DNA from: CAYFKJ01 sp964528595
GTDB taxonomy: Bacteria; Pseudomonadota; Alphaproteobacteria; UBA2966
DNA: 64,000 nucleotides
NCBI GenBank assembly: GCA_964528595.1
Contig: CAZGTM010000004.1
Coordinates: forward strand, 36,419-100,418
Direction: 5' to 3'
The notes under the pieces are model-generated. The model was not told where the DNA came from. It did not search any database and saw only the letters and a list, made by a program, of their open reading frames with translations. Shown here in pieces: positions 35,234 through 43,590 of this stretch; positions within the stretch are counted from its first letter, which is position 1; each line of letters opens with the position of its first letter. Position numbers and translations under genes: made by a program.

Positions 35234-37534
35234 GTGACGGATAAGTCGAAGAGACGCACATATCACGCCAAAAAGACCAAAGCCCAATTGGTCGACGAAT
35301 TGACGGCGCTGGAGGAAGCGCTGCATGCCCTCGACGACGGCTTTATTTTGTTTGATGCCGATGACCGCATCGTTCTCCACAACTCCAAGCATCTGTCCAT
35401 GTTTCCGTCCGTCGCGGAACACCTGACCGTTGGCGTTTCCTATCGAGAACTTTTGACCGCCCAGGCGGCCAGCGGCCAGATCGACGCCGCTGTCGGCCGC
35501 GAAGAGGATTGGGTGGTAGAGCGAATTCAGCGCCACGTCAATCCCGGCGAACCTTTCATTCAGCATTTTGCCGACGGACGGACTTTTCGCCTGTCGGAAC
35601 ACAAAACGCCTTCCGGCGGTTTGGTAGCTATCCGATCGGACGTTACGGATCTGCACAACGCCCAGAAGGATCTCCTTCAGCAAAACGAGTTCTTTCAAAT
35701 TCTGATCGACGCCATACCCGCGCCAATTTTTTATAAGGACCGCCAAAGCGTCATGCTTGGCTGCAATACGGCATTCCAGGAATACCTGGGCCGCGAGCAT
35801 GCCGAGATACTGGGTTCGATCCCCCGCGACATTGCAGACCCGGATCTGGCCGACATCTATACCCAGGCTGATGAGGAGCTTTTCTCACGCGGCGGCAAGC
35901 AGGTTTATGAAACCCAGGTCAACTATGCCGATGGGTCGCGCCGCGACGTCATGTTTCACAAAGCCACGTTCGGGCCTGATGAGCATCCCGAAGGCATCAT
36001 CGGCGTCCTCTTGGACATCAGCGACCGCAAACGCGCGGAGGAAGCCAGCCAGCGGTTCCTGGCGGCCATCGAGGCTTTCTCCGGCGGTTTCGTCTATTTC
36101 GACGCCGACGACCGCCTGGTGGTTTGCAACGAGGAATATCGCTCGCTGCATGGTACGGAGGCCTGCGATGTCCTACCGGGAATCAAATTCGGAGACCTGC
36201 TGCGGGCGGAAGTCGAGGTCGGCGCGATCAAGGCGGCGATCGGCCGCGAGGAAGAGTGGATTGCGCAGCGCATGGATCGTTTCCGCAATCCGGCGGGACC
36301 ATTTGAAATCGAGCGAGGTGACGATTTCTGGGTTCAGGTGAGCGAGGAGCGGCTACCCGACGGCGGCCTGCTGGGGGTGGGGATAGATATCACAGAGCGC
36401 AAACGGGCAGAGGAAGCCTTGCGAGATAAAGAGCAGGGCTATCACGCGCTGTTCACCAACGCCCAGGTCGGGCTGGCCTGGACCGACCTCGCCACCGGTC
36501 GCGTCATCGAAGCCAACGGACAATGGGTCGAAATGTTCGGCTATGCCGACAAACCGGCCCTGATTGAGGGGTTCCGGGCGGCCGACCACTACGCCAATCC
36601 AAGAGACCGCGACCGCGCCATCTCGTTGCTGAAATCGGACGGTTTCATCAGGAACTTCGAGACCCGCCTGAAAAGGGTTGACGGTTCGGTCGATTGGGTG
36701 CGCTTTGACGCCGTCTACGACGAGGTAAATCAAATCATCCAGTCCGTCGTGACGGACATTTCGGAGCAAAAAAAACTCGAGCGCGACGTCATTAGGGCGA
36801 AAGACGAGGCGGAGTTGGCCAACCGGGCCAAGTCGGAATTTCTGGCCAACATGAGCCACGAACTTCGCACGCCGCTCAATGCCATTATGGGTTTTTCTCA
36901 ATTAATGAAAAACCAGACCTTCGGCCCGATCGGCGATGAACGGTACAGAACCTACGCCGGCGACGTATTCGAAAGCGGTGAGCATCTGTTATCCCTGATC
37001 AACGACATCCTTGATCTGTCAAAAATTGAGGCCGGCAGCGCGGAGCTCAGGGAAACCGATATCGACATTAAGGCCACGGTTGAAAAGTGCCTGACGCTGG
37101 TCAAGGACCGGTCGACGGAAGCCGGTTTGAATCTGGTGACCAAGCCGACGCCCGAATTTCCTGCGCTTCGGGCCGATGAGCGCATGCTCAAGCAGATGCT
37201 GATCAATCTGTTGACGAACGCCATCAAATTCACTGCGACCGGCGGTACGATAACCGTAGGTTGGGAGGTGGCGGACGACGGGCGGCTCAAGATCGCCGTC
37301 CACGACACCGGCATCGGCATTGCCGCCGAAGACCTGCCCAAGGCCATGGAGGTATTCGGCCAGATCGAAGGCTCTTTCGAGCGTCACTTCGAAGGGACCG
37401 GCCTTGGCTTGCCTCTGGTTCAATCGCTGGCGGCATTGCACGGCGGCGGCATCGAAATTGACAGCGCGGTGGATGTCGGCACTGCCGTGGCGATCTGGTT
37501 TCCGCCGGAACGGGCTGTGCAAAGTACCGTCTGA
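35234..37534 (+). CDS. Multi-PAS sensor histidine kinase
   Basis: 766 residues from GTG 35234 (TTG 35228 is the alternative). No transmembrane helix is seen, so it is probably cytoplasmic. Four PAS-type domains: about residues 20-140 and 275-395 share the PAS_7 form (DGFILFDADDRIVLHN and GGFVYFDADDRLVVCN), with others at about 150-270 and 400-520. The phosphoacceptor is H542 in NMSHELRTPLNAIMGF, followed by an HATPase domain. No receiver domain is fused and no response regulator is adjacent, so its partner is unknown. Confidence 0.92.
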   Translation: MTDKSKRRTYHAKKTKAQLVDELTALEEALHALDDGFILFDADDRIVLHNSKHLSMFPSVAEHLTVGVSYRELLTAQAASGQIDAAVGREEDWVVERIQRHVNPGEPFIQHFADGRTFRLSEHKTPSGGLVAIRSDVTDLHNAQKDLLQQNEFFQILIDAIPAPIFYKDRQSVMLGCNTAFQEYLGREHAEILGSIPRDIADPDLADIYTQADEELFSRGGKQVYETQVNYADGSRRDVMFHKATFGPDEHPEGIIGVLLDISDRKRAEEASQRFLAAIEAFSGGFVYFDADDRLVVCNEEYRSLHGTEACDVLPGIKFGDLLRAEVEVGAIKAAIGREEEWIAQRMDRFRNPAGPFEIERGDDFWVQVSEERLPDGGLLGVGIDITERKRAEEALRDKEQGYHALFTNAQVGLAWTDLATGRVIEANGQWVEMFGYADKPALIEGFRAADHYANPRDRDRAISLLKSDGFIRNFETRLKRVDGSVDWVRFDAVYDEVNQIIQSVVTDISEQKKLERDVIRAKDEAELANRAKSEFLANMSHELRTPLNAIMGFSQLMKNQTFGPIGDERYRTYAGDVFESGEHLLSLINDILDLSKIEAGSAELRETDIDIKATVEKCLTLVKDRSTEAGLNLVTKPTPEFPALRADERMLKQMLINLLTNAIKFTATGGTITVGWEVADDGRLKIAVHDTGIGIAAEDLPKAMEVFGQIEGSFERHFEGTGLGLPLVQSLAALHGGGIEIDSAVDVGTAVAIWFPPERAVQSTV

Positions 37535-37554
37535 ATAAACGACGCGGACTAGCC

Positions 37555-37809
37555 TCAGCGCAGACGCGCCTGGACCAGAAGTCCCTTGATGGTGTCTTCG
37601 CCCAGTGCCCGGCAAGCCTCCAGCCGATGGATACCTTTCACCAGGACGTGACCTTTTTTGTCATCCTTGCGGACGAGGATGGGACTCAATTCCTCGCCGT
37701 CCATGAGACTTTCAGCAAACTTCTCGACGCCTGCCTGATCGAAGGTTTTTTTCAACTTGATCGGCACGTAGATGTCTTCAACGGCAAAATCCTGTGGCTC
37801 CATGGCCAT
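37555..37809 (-). CDS. Stand-alone ParB N-terminal-like domain protein
   Basis: 84 residues. The sequence VPIKLKKTFDQAGVEKFAES followed by SPILVRKDD...HVLVKGIHRLEACRALG matches the ParB/Srx fold with its HR motif, which in ParB binds CTP. There is no helix-turn-helix or dimer domain, so it is not a partition protein. GGGAGA precedes the first ATG. Function unknown. Confidence 0.65.
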   Translation of the reverse strand: MAMEPQDFAVEDIYVPIKLKKTFDQAGVEKFAESLMDGEELSPILVRKDDKKGHVLVKGIHRLEACRALGEDTIKGLLVQARLR

Positions 37810-37831
37810 AAGGCGCGTCTCCCGATATTAG

Positions 37832-37927
37832 GGCGTTTCCGGCTTTGTCGGAAACGCCTCGCCTCATTTTGTCGAGGCGGCACAATGTTTTAACGTCCCT
37901 CAGTGTTTCAAGAAAAATTTGAAACAC
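37832..37927. other. Three consecutive hairpins between the ParB-like and alcohol dehydrogenase genes
   Basis: Perfect stems: GGCGTTTCCG/CGGAAACGCC at 37832-37858 (10 bp), CGCCTC/GAGGCG at 37860-37879 (6 bp), and GTGTTTCAA/TTGAAACAC at 37903-37927 (9 bp, A/T-rich loop). On the minus strand they follow the dehydrogenase stop and precede the ParB-like start, so they may stop transcription or form a structured leader. No T-run follows directly. Confidence 0.6.
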
Positions 37928-37934
37928 CCTAGCT

Positions 37935-38987
37935 TTAGTTCGTCAAAACGACGCGGCCTACTACCCTGCCGTCACGCAGATCGTCCAGTGTTTCGCCGAC
38001 GTCGGCCAGCGGGCGCGTCGTCGTGGGCAAGGGTTTGACCTTGCCGCTCTTCACCAGCTCGATCAATTCCTTCAGCTCCCGCAGGTTACCCGTGTAGGAA
38101 CCGACCACCGAAATGGCCCGGAGCGGGATCGACGGCAGCGGTAGCGACAGTCCGCCGCCGAACAGGCCGACAATGACGTATCGGCCGCCCTTGGGCAGGG
38201 AGGCGATGCCGAGGCCCGAGGTTGCCTCGGCGCCGACGGTATCGAGCACGGCGCGCGGTCCGTCGCCCGTCAACGCCTGGAGCTGGGACAAGGCGCCGTC
38301 CTGGCCGGAATTCAAGGTCTCGTCCGCACCCATCTCGCGGGCCGCCGCGAGCTTTGCTTCATCGATGTCGACCGAAAGCACGCGTTCGGCGCCCATGGCC
38401 TTGGCGATGGCGACGGCGTTGAGACCGAGGCCGCCGGCGCCCATGATGACCAGCCATTCGCCGTCACCGACCGGCAAGGCCTTGGTCAGGGCGCTGTAGA
38501 CCGTTACGCCGGAACAGGCGTAGGGCGTCGCCACGGCGGGATCGAGATCGCCGATGTCGACCAGATAGCGGGGGTGCGGGATGAGGCAATAGTCCGCATA
38601 CGCTCCGTCGGTGAAAACGCCGATGGACCGCGGCGCGGCGCAGTGGTTCTCCAAACCGGCCTTGCAGACGGCACACTCGCCGCAGCCCATCCAGGGGTGG
38701 ATCAGCCGGCCTTCGCCGATCGGCAGGTCCCCGGCGTCCGGACCGCCGGCGACGACCTCGCCGTAAAGCTCGTGACCCATGGTGCGCGGCAGTTCGATGC
38801 CGCGCTCACCGAGTTCGAGCCGGCCGCCGCCGCCCAGGTCGTAGTAGCCGTCCCAGATATGCAGATCGCTGTGGCAGACGCCTGCGCAGCGCACCTTGAT
38901 CAGAACTTCCGATCCCGCCGGTTCCGGCATCGCCGTTTCGACCGCCTCGATGGGTTTTGCGAACCCCGTTACCTGGTAAGCTTTCAT
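37935..38987 (-). CDS. Zinc-dependent medium-chain alcohol dehydrogenase
   Basis: 350 residues. Catalytic zinc ligands are C37 region (GVCHSDLHIWDGYYDLGGG), the GHEL histidine, and the structural zinc cluster CGECAVCKAGLENHC. The NAD-binding motif is MGAGGLGLNAVA. The DGYYDLGGG insertion resembles the group containing 6-hydroxycyclohexene-carbonyl-CoA dehydrogenases and related alcohol dehydrogenases. It stands alone with its own promoter region. Confidence 0.9.
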   Translation of the reverse strand: MKAYQVTGFAKPIEAVETAMPEPAGSEVLIKVRCAGVCHSDLHIWDGYYDLGGGGRLELGERGIELPRTMGHELYGEVVAGGPDAGDLPIGEGRLIHPWMGCGECAVCKAGLENHCAAPRSIGVFTDGAYADYCLIPHPRYLVDIGDLDPAVATPYACSGVTVYSALTKALPVGDGEWLVIMGAGGLGLNAVAIAKAMGAERVLSVDIDEAKLAAAREMGADETLNSGQDGALSQLQALTGDGPRAVLDTVGAEATSGLGIASLPKGGRYVIVGLFGGGLSLPLPSIPLRAISVVGSYTGNLRELKELIELVKSGKVKPLPTTTRPLADVGETLDDLRDGRVVGRVVLTN

Positions 38988-39113
38988 CTCACTACCCCGC
39001 GTGTTTTTCAGTAAATATCTTACGGGGCAAAAGGGCTTGAGTTCAAACGATCACGACATTGTGGCGCCGTCACCCTTGACCGCATGACGTCAAATTTGGA
39101 AGCTTGGAGCGTC

Positions 39114-40241
39114 ATGAAGCCGACCGCCCATATGTTCGCGGCACTGTTCGCGACCTTGTTCCTGCTGGCCGCTTGCGCGCCCATCGGACCGGTCACGGCG
39201 AAGGAGATGCCGGGTCCGGTGACGCTGCCGCCCGGTTTCCAAATCGAGACGATAGCCAGGGTGCCGGCGGCGCGGTCGCTGCTGGTGATGGAAGACTGGG
39301 GCGTCATCCTGGTCGGCACCCGCGGCTCCACCATCTACGCCATCATCGACGAGGACCGTGACGGCAAGACGGACAAAGTCGAAGTCGCCGTCCAATACCT
39401 CAACGGCGCCAACGGCATCGCCTGGAAGGCAGGCTACCTTTACGTCGGCGAGCAGAACCAGATCGTGCGTTACGCGGCGCCCGACCTCAAGACGCTGCAA
39501 AAAGCAAAGCCCGAATTGTTGTTCGACAAGCTGCCCGACAACAGCTGGCACGGTTGGCGCTACAACCGCTTCGGCCCCGACGGTAAACTTTATGTCGCGG
39601 TGGGATCGCCCTGCAACGTCTGCCGCACCTTCGGCCTGCAGGGCACCATCATCCGGCTCAACACCGACGGCAGCGGTCTTGAGATATTCGCCAGCGGCGT
39701 GCGCAATTCGGTGGGTTTCGACTTCCAGCCGGCCACCGGTCACCTCTACTTCACCGACAACGGCGCCGACCAGATGGGCGACGACAGTCCGCCGGACGAG
39801 CTCAATCTGGCCGACCGCAAGGGCCTGTGGTTCGGCTTCCCCTTCTATGGCGGCGGCCGCGACCGCACGCCCGACTTCAGTTCGAAAAAAATCCTCCGGG
39901 AGGCGAGCTTCCCGGTGATCAATTTCGGCGCCCACGTGGCGGCACTGGGCGTCAGTTTCTATTCCGGCCGGCAGTTTCCTGCGGAATACCGGGGCGACGC
40001 CTTCGTCGCCCAGCACGGCTCGTGGAACCGCTCGGTGCCCGACGGCTACCGCGTGATGCGCATCCGCTTCGACAAAAAAACGCACAAGGCGGTGTCGAAG
40101 GAGATCTTCGCCTCCGGCTTTATGCGCCCCAACTTTAGCGTCTGGGGCCGCCCCGTCGACGTCAAACAGACCCGCGACGGCAGCCTGCTGGTCTCCGACG
40201 ACAAGGCCGGCGCCGTCTACCGCATCACCTACAAAAATTAA
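39114..40241 (+). CDS. PQQ-dependent sugar (sorbosone) dehydrogenase lipoprotein
   Basis: 375 residues from the ATG at 39114. The N-terminus carries a lipobox (LLAAC, C21), so the mature protein is membrane-anchored in the periplasm. The propeller domain includes PDGKLYVAVGSPCNVC, RNSVGFDFQP and FVAQHGSWNRSVPDGYRV, typical of the GDSH/sorbosone dehydrogenase family. It oxidises sugars or related aldehydes using PQQ. The shorter start is chosen because it begins the signal peptide. Confidence 0.88.
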   Translation: MKPTAHMFAALFATLFLLAACAPIGPVTAKEMPGPVTLPPGFQIETIARVPAARSLLVMEDWGVILVGTRGSTIYAIIDEDRDGKTDKVEVAVQYLNGANGIAWKAGYLYVGEQNQIVRYAAPDLKTLQKAKPELLFDKLPDNSWHGWRYNRFGPDGKLYVAVGSPCNVCRTFGLQGTIIRLNTDGSGLEIFASGVRNSVGFDFQPATGHLYFTDNGADQMGDDSPPDELNLADRKGLWFGFPFYGGGRDRTPDFSSKKILREASFPVINFGAHVAALGVSFYSGRQFPAEYRGDAFVAQHGSWNRSVPDGYRVMRIRFDKKTHKAVSKEIFASGFMRPNFSVWGRPVDVKQTRDGSLLVSDDKAGAVYRITYKN

Positions 40242-40261
40242 TTGGTGTCAGGCACTTAATT
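40240..40261. repeat. RAYT/REP-like short inverted repeat
   Basis: AATTGGTGTCAGGCACTTAATT overlaps the sugar-dehydrogenase stop and lies in the convergent gap. GTG-TCAGG-CAC forms the inner stem with AATT flanks. It resembles the longer hairpin at 52779-52843 in its CAGGnAC core. No transposase is in the window. Confidence 0.4.
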
Positions 40262-40272
40262 ATTGTTAACGG

Positions 40273-41091
40273 TCAGGTGGTGAGGGCGCCGTCGACGACG
40301 ATTTCGGTGCCGGTGACGTAGCGCGATTCGTCCGAGGCCAGAAACAGGGCAGCGTAGGCCACGTCCCAGGCATTGCCCATCTTGCCGGTGGGGCATTGGG
40401 CGTCGCGCCGAGCGATGGTCTCGGCGAGATCGCCGCCGCCGTACTGGTCGGCGATGCGGTCGGTCACCAGCGGCGTGTGCATCAGGCCCGGCACCACCGT
40501 GTTCACGCGGATGCCGCGGGCGGCGTACTGCCGCGCCACCGACTTGGAGAACTGGATCAGCCCCGCCTTGGCGGTGGCGTAGGAGACCATGTCGCGGCCG
40601 AGATACCGCATGCCGGCCACCGACGAGACGTTGATAATGGACCCGCCGCCTTGTTCTTCCATAACCGGCAGGACGTGCTTGCAGCCGAGGAAGGCGCTCT
40701 TGAGGTTGAAGTCGAGGTTGCCGTCCCAGACTTCCACGGCCATTTCGACCGGCCCGCCGGGCACCGAGCCGCCGACGTTGTTCTGCAGGATATCGATGCG
40801 GCCGAAGCGCTCGACGCAAGCCTCGGTCACCGACTTCACGGCGGCGCTGTCGGTGGCGTCGGCTTCGGCCACTTCGCAAGTCCCGCCCTCCCGGCCGATC
40901 ACGGCGGCGGTATCCGCCACGGCTTCCTGCCGGATATCGACGGCGAATATTTGCGCGCCTTCGCGGGCGTAGAGGACCGCCGAAGCCTTGCCGTTGCCCC
41001 ACCCGGCCAGGGGATCGTCGCCGGCCGGCGTGTCCCCGACCGAGCCCGCGCCGATCACCAGTGCGACCTTGCCGTCCAATCTTCCTGACAT
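40273..41091 (-). CDS. SDR family oxidoreductase with enlarged nucleotide-binding loop
   Basis: 272 residues from ATG 41091 (MSGRLDGKVA). Classical SDR residues are present: NNVGGS, the SSVAG...YATAK triad, and the end VVDG. The glycine-rich loop reads GAGSVG, then an extra DTPAGDDPLA, then GWGNGKASA, i.e. about ten residues inserted between the usual glycines. Other SDRs have a short GWGNGKA version. Substrate unknown. Confidence 0.88.
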   Translation of the reverse strand: MSGRLDGKVALVIGAGSVGDTPAGDDPLAGWGNGKASAVLYAREGAQIFAVDIRQEAVADTAAVIGREGGTCEVAEADATDSAAVKSVTEACVERFGRIDILQNNVGGSVPGGPVEMAVEVWDGNLDFNLKSAFLGCKHVLPVMEEQGGGSIINVSSVAGMRYLGRDMVSYATAKAGLIQFSKSVARQYAARGIRVNTVVPGLMHTPLVTDRIADQYGGGDLAETIARRDAQCPTGKMGNAWDVAYAALFLASDESRYVTGTEIVVDGALTT

Positions 41092-41213
41092 CGTGCTCTC
41101 CGCTTTCATTGCCTTGGGCGTCCAAGCGTCTTATAAGATGCGGCCTCCAACGGACCGGCCTTGAATTTGGCCCGCAATCGGGCGAAGACGCAAGATACTC
41201 CCCAAGAAGCAAC

Positions 41214-42788
41214 ATGAACCGACACAACCACCTCACCGCGCCGCGGCGTAGTTTCGCCATCATTTCGCATCCGGACGCGGGCAAAACGACCCTGACCGAG
41301 AAGATGCTGCTATTCGGCGGTGCCATCCAGTTGGCGGGCGAGGTCAAGGCCAAGGCCAACCGCCGCCAGACGCGCTCGGACTGGATGAAGATCGAAGCCG
41401 ACCGCGGTATTTCGGTCATGACGTCGGTGATGACGTTCAACTACGGCGGCTGTGTCTTCAATCTGCTGGACACGCCGGGCCATGAGGATTTTTCCGAGGA
41501 CACTTACCGCACGCTCAGCGCGGTCGATTCGGCGGTCATGGTGATCGACGCCGCCAAGGGCATCGAAGCGCGGACACGGAAACTGTTCGAAATCTGCCGC
41601 CTGCGCGACATCCCGATCATCACCTTCATCAACAAGCTCGACCGCGAGGGCCGCGATCCCTTCGAACTGCTGGATGAGATCGAAACCACGCTGGCGCTGG
41701 ACACCTCACCGGTGAACTGGCCGATCGGCCAGGGCCGGTCATTCGCCGGCGTCTACGATCTCAAGAAGAACCGCGTGCGCCAGCTCGATTCGGAGGAAGC
41801 CGGGCTCGAGGTCGCCGCCCCCGACGACGAGGCCGTGGTCAAGTTGCTGCCCGCGACGGACGCCGATGCCGCCATCGAGAGCGTCATGCTGGCCCAGGAA
41901 GCCTGCCGTGAGTTCGATCTCGAAAGCTACCGCGAAGGCCACCTGTCACCGGTGCTGTTCGGCAGCGCGCTGAGGGATTTCGGCATCCGCGACCTGATCG
42001 ATACACTGGTTGAGATCGCCCCGGCCCCTCAGGCCCAGGTCGCCGACACCCGCACCGTCGAGCCCGACGAGGACGGCATGACGGGCTTTGTTTTCAAGAT
42101 CCAGGCCAACATGGATCCCAACCACCGAGACCGCATCGCCTTCATGCGCGTCTGTTCGGGCAAGCTCACGCGCGGCATGCGGGCCAAGCTGATGCGCACC
42201 AGCAAGTCCATCAGCATCAACACCCCGCAGTTCTTTTTTGCTCAGGATCGGGCGCTGGCGGAGGAGGCCGTGGCGGGCGACGTCGTCGGCATTCCCAACC
42301 ACGGCACGCTGCGGATCGGCGACACCCTGACCGACGGCGAGGACATCAACTTCCGCGGTGTGCCCAGCTTCGCGCCGGAAATCCTGCGCCGCGTTCGTCT
42401 GGAAGACGCCATGAAGGCCAAAAAGATGCGCGAGGCCATGCAGCAACTGGCCGAGGAAGGCGTCGTCCAGGTTTTCGCCCCCATCGACGGCTCACCGCCG
42501 ATCATCGGCGTCGTCGGCGCCCTGCAGTTGGATGTCTTGGTCGAGCGCATGAAGAACGAGTACAACCTGCCGGTCGGTTTCGAGCCCTCGCGCTTTTCCG
42601 CCGGACGCTGGGTCAGTTCCGACAACAAGGCCGAGCTCGACAAGTTCGTCGCCCGCAAGCGCGCCGACATGGCCGAAGACCTCGACGGCGCACCCGTTTT
42701 CATGGCCGAATCGGCCTTCATGCTGAACTACGAAATCGACCGCAATCCCGACATCACGTTTTCGGATGTGAAGGACTACCAGCGTTAG
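41214..42788 (+). CDS. prfC: Peptide chain release factor 3
   Basis: 524 residues from ATG 41214; the longer frame is rejected. A GTPase that recycles RF1/RF2 from the ribosome. G1 is HPDAGKTTLTE near residue 19, G3 is DTPGHEDFSED, G4 NKLDREGRD, and the family stretch WMKIEADRGISVMTSVM is present. Normal full length. Divergent from the SDR gene. Confidence 0.96.
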   Translation: MNRHNHLTAPRRSFAIISHPDAGKTTLTEKMLLFGGAIQLAGEVKAKANRRQTRSDWMKIEADRGISVMTSVMTFNYGGCVFNLLDTPGHEDFSEDTYRTLSAVDSAVMVIDAAKGIEARTRKLFEICRLRDIPIITFINKLDREGRDPFELLDEIETTLALDTSPVNWPIGQGRSFAGVYDLKKNRVRQLDSEEAGLEVAAPDDEAVVKLLPATDADAAIESVMLAQEACREFDLESYREGHLSPVLFGSALRDFGIRDLIDTLVEIAPAPQAQVADTRTVEPDEDGMTGFVFKIQANMDPNHRDRIAFMRVCSGKLTRGMRAKLMRTSKSISINTPQFFFAQDRALAEEAVAGDVVGIPNHGTLRIGDTLTDGEDINFRGVPSFAPEILRRVRLEDAMKAKKMREAMQQLAEEGVVQVFAPIDGSPPIIGVVGALQLDVLVERMKNEYNLPVGFEPSRFSAGRWVSSDNKAELDKFVARKRADMAEDLDGAPVFMAESAFMLNYEIDRNPDITFSDVKDYQR

Positions 42789-42791
42789 CGC

Positions 42792-43469
42792 CTACTCCCC
42801 GAACAGCGCCACCATGTCCGTGTAACCCCGCCGCTTGGCCAACTCCAACGGTGTTAACCCCTCGCGGTCGGTGAGGGTGACGTCGGCGCCGGCGGCGATC
42901 AGGGCGCGGGCGACGGCGACGTGGGCGGGGCCCCCATCCCCGAGCACCACGGCTTCGATCAGCGCCGTCCAGTGCAGGTTGTTGACGTGATCGAGCGGCG
43001 CGCCGGCGGCGATCAGGATTTCCACCACCTCGACATGGCCGAGATGGGCGGCGGCGATCAGGGCCGTGCCTTCATAAGGACTGGTGATGTTGCCGGGCCG
43101 GTTACCCAACGCCAGGGCCTGCTTCAGCATCGGCACGTCATCGGCCACCGCGGCAATGGTGACGATATCGTAGTCCTGGTGTTCGAGCGCGTTGGCGTCG
43201 GCGCCCGCCTTGACCAATGCCGCCGCCGCCGCTTCATGGGATTGGAATGCCGCCACATGCAGCGGTGTGCGGCCCGAACCGTCGCGCGCTTCCAGGTTGG
43301 CGCCCGATGCGGCGAGACGGCGGATGGCGTCGAGGTCGTTTTCAATCGCCGCCTTGTGCAGGCCGTCGTATGCGGCGATTTGAACCGAACTCGGCGGCGA
43401 TTGCGCCACTGCCTGATCAAAAAATAGGCTGAGGCAGCCCGTCACGGTCAGAACCATAAACTTCACCAT
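42792..43469 (-). CDS. Secreted ankyrin-repeat protein
   Basis: 225 residues. A signal peptide (residues 1-22) precedes about five ankyrin repeats, with well-formed GRTPLHVAAFQSHEAAAAALVKAGADA-type units. Ankyrin repeats mediate protein binding; a periplasmic role is likely. It converges with prfC. Its divergent promoter region holds a perfect palindrome shared with the Rieske gene. Confidence 0.88.
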   Translation of the reverse strand: MVKFMVLTVTGCLSLFFDQAVAQSPPSSVQIAAYDGLHKAAIENDLDAIRRLAASGANLEARDGSGRTPLHVAAFQSHEAAAAALVKAGADANALEHQDYDIVTIAAVADDVPMLKQALALGNRPGNITSPYEGTALIAAAHLGHVEVVEILIAAGAPLDHVNNLHWTALIEAVVLGDGGPAHVAVARALIAAGADVTLTDREGLTPLELAKRRGYTDMVALFGE

Positions 43470-43496
43470 GGTTTTTCCAATCCCGTCGTTGCGCCC

Positions 43497-43541
43497 AAAT
43501 TAGTTTTAGTCTAAAACTAATTTTATTGGACTGATACTAAT
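43497..43541. promoter_or_regulatory. Perfect 27-bp palindrome plus third half-site before the Rieske gene
   Basis: A 13-bp arm beginning AAATTAGTTTTAG (43497-43509), one central T, and its exact complement to 43523. The outer ATTAGT/ACTAAT half-site recurs as ACTAAT at 43536-43541, 20 bp from the previous one, i.e. two helical turns. A strong candidate operator, MarR-like in shape, controlling the divergent ankyrin and Rieske genes. No regulator gene is adjacent. Confidence 0.6.
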
Positions 43542-43590
43542 TCCGATTATCCTATTATCGGTCAGGCAACCGGGCGGAGTAAGACACGAT

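Noticed and set aside
40256..41440. 394-codon minus-strand frame overlapping the SDR gene
   Set aside because: Arginine-rich out-of-frame reading of the SDR and prfC leader; the SDR frame has all family motifs.
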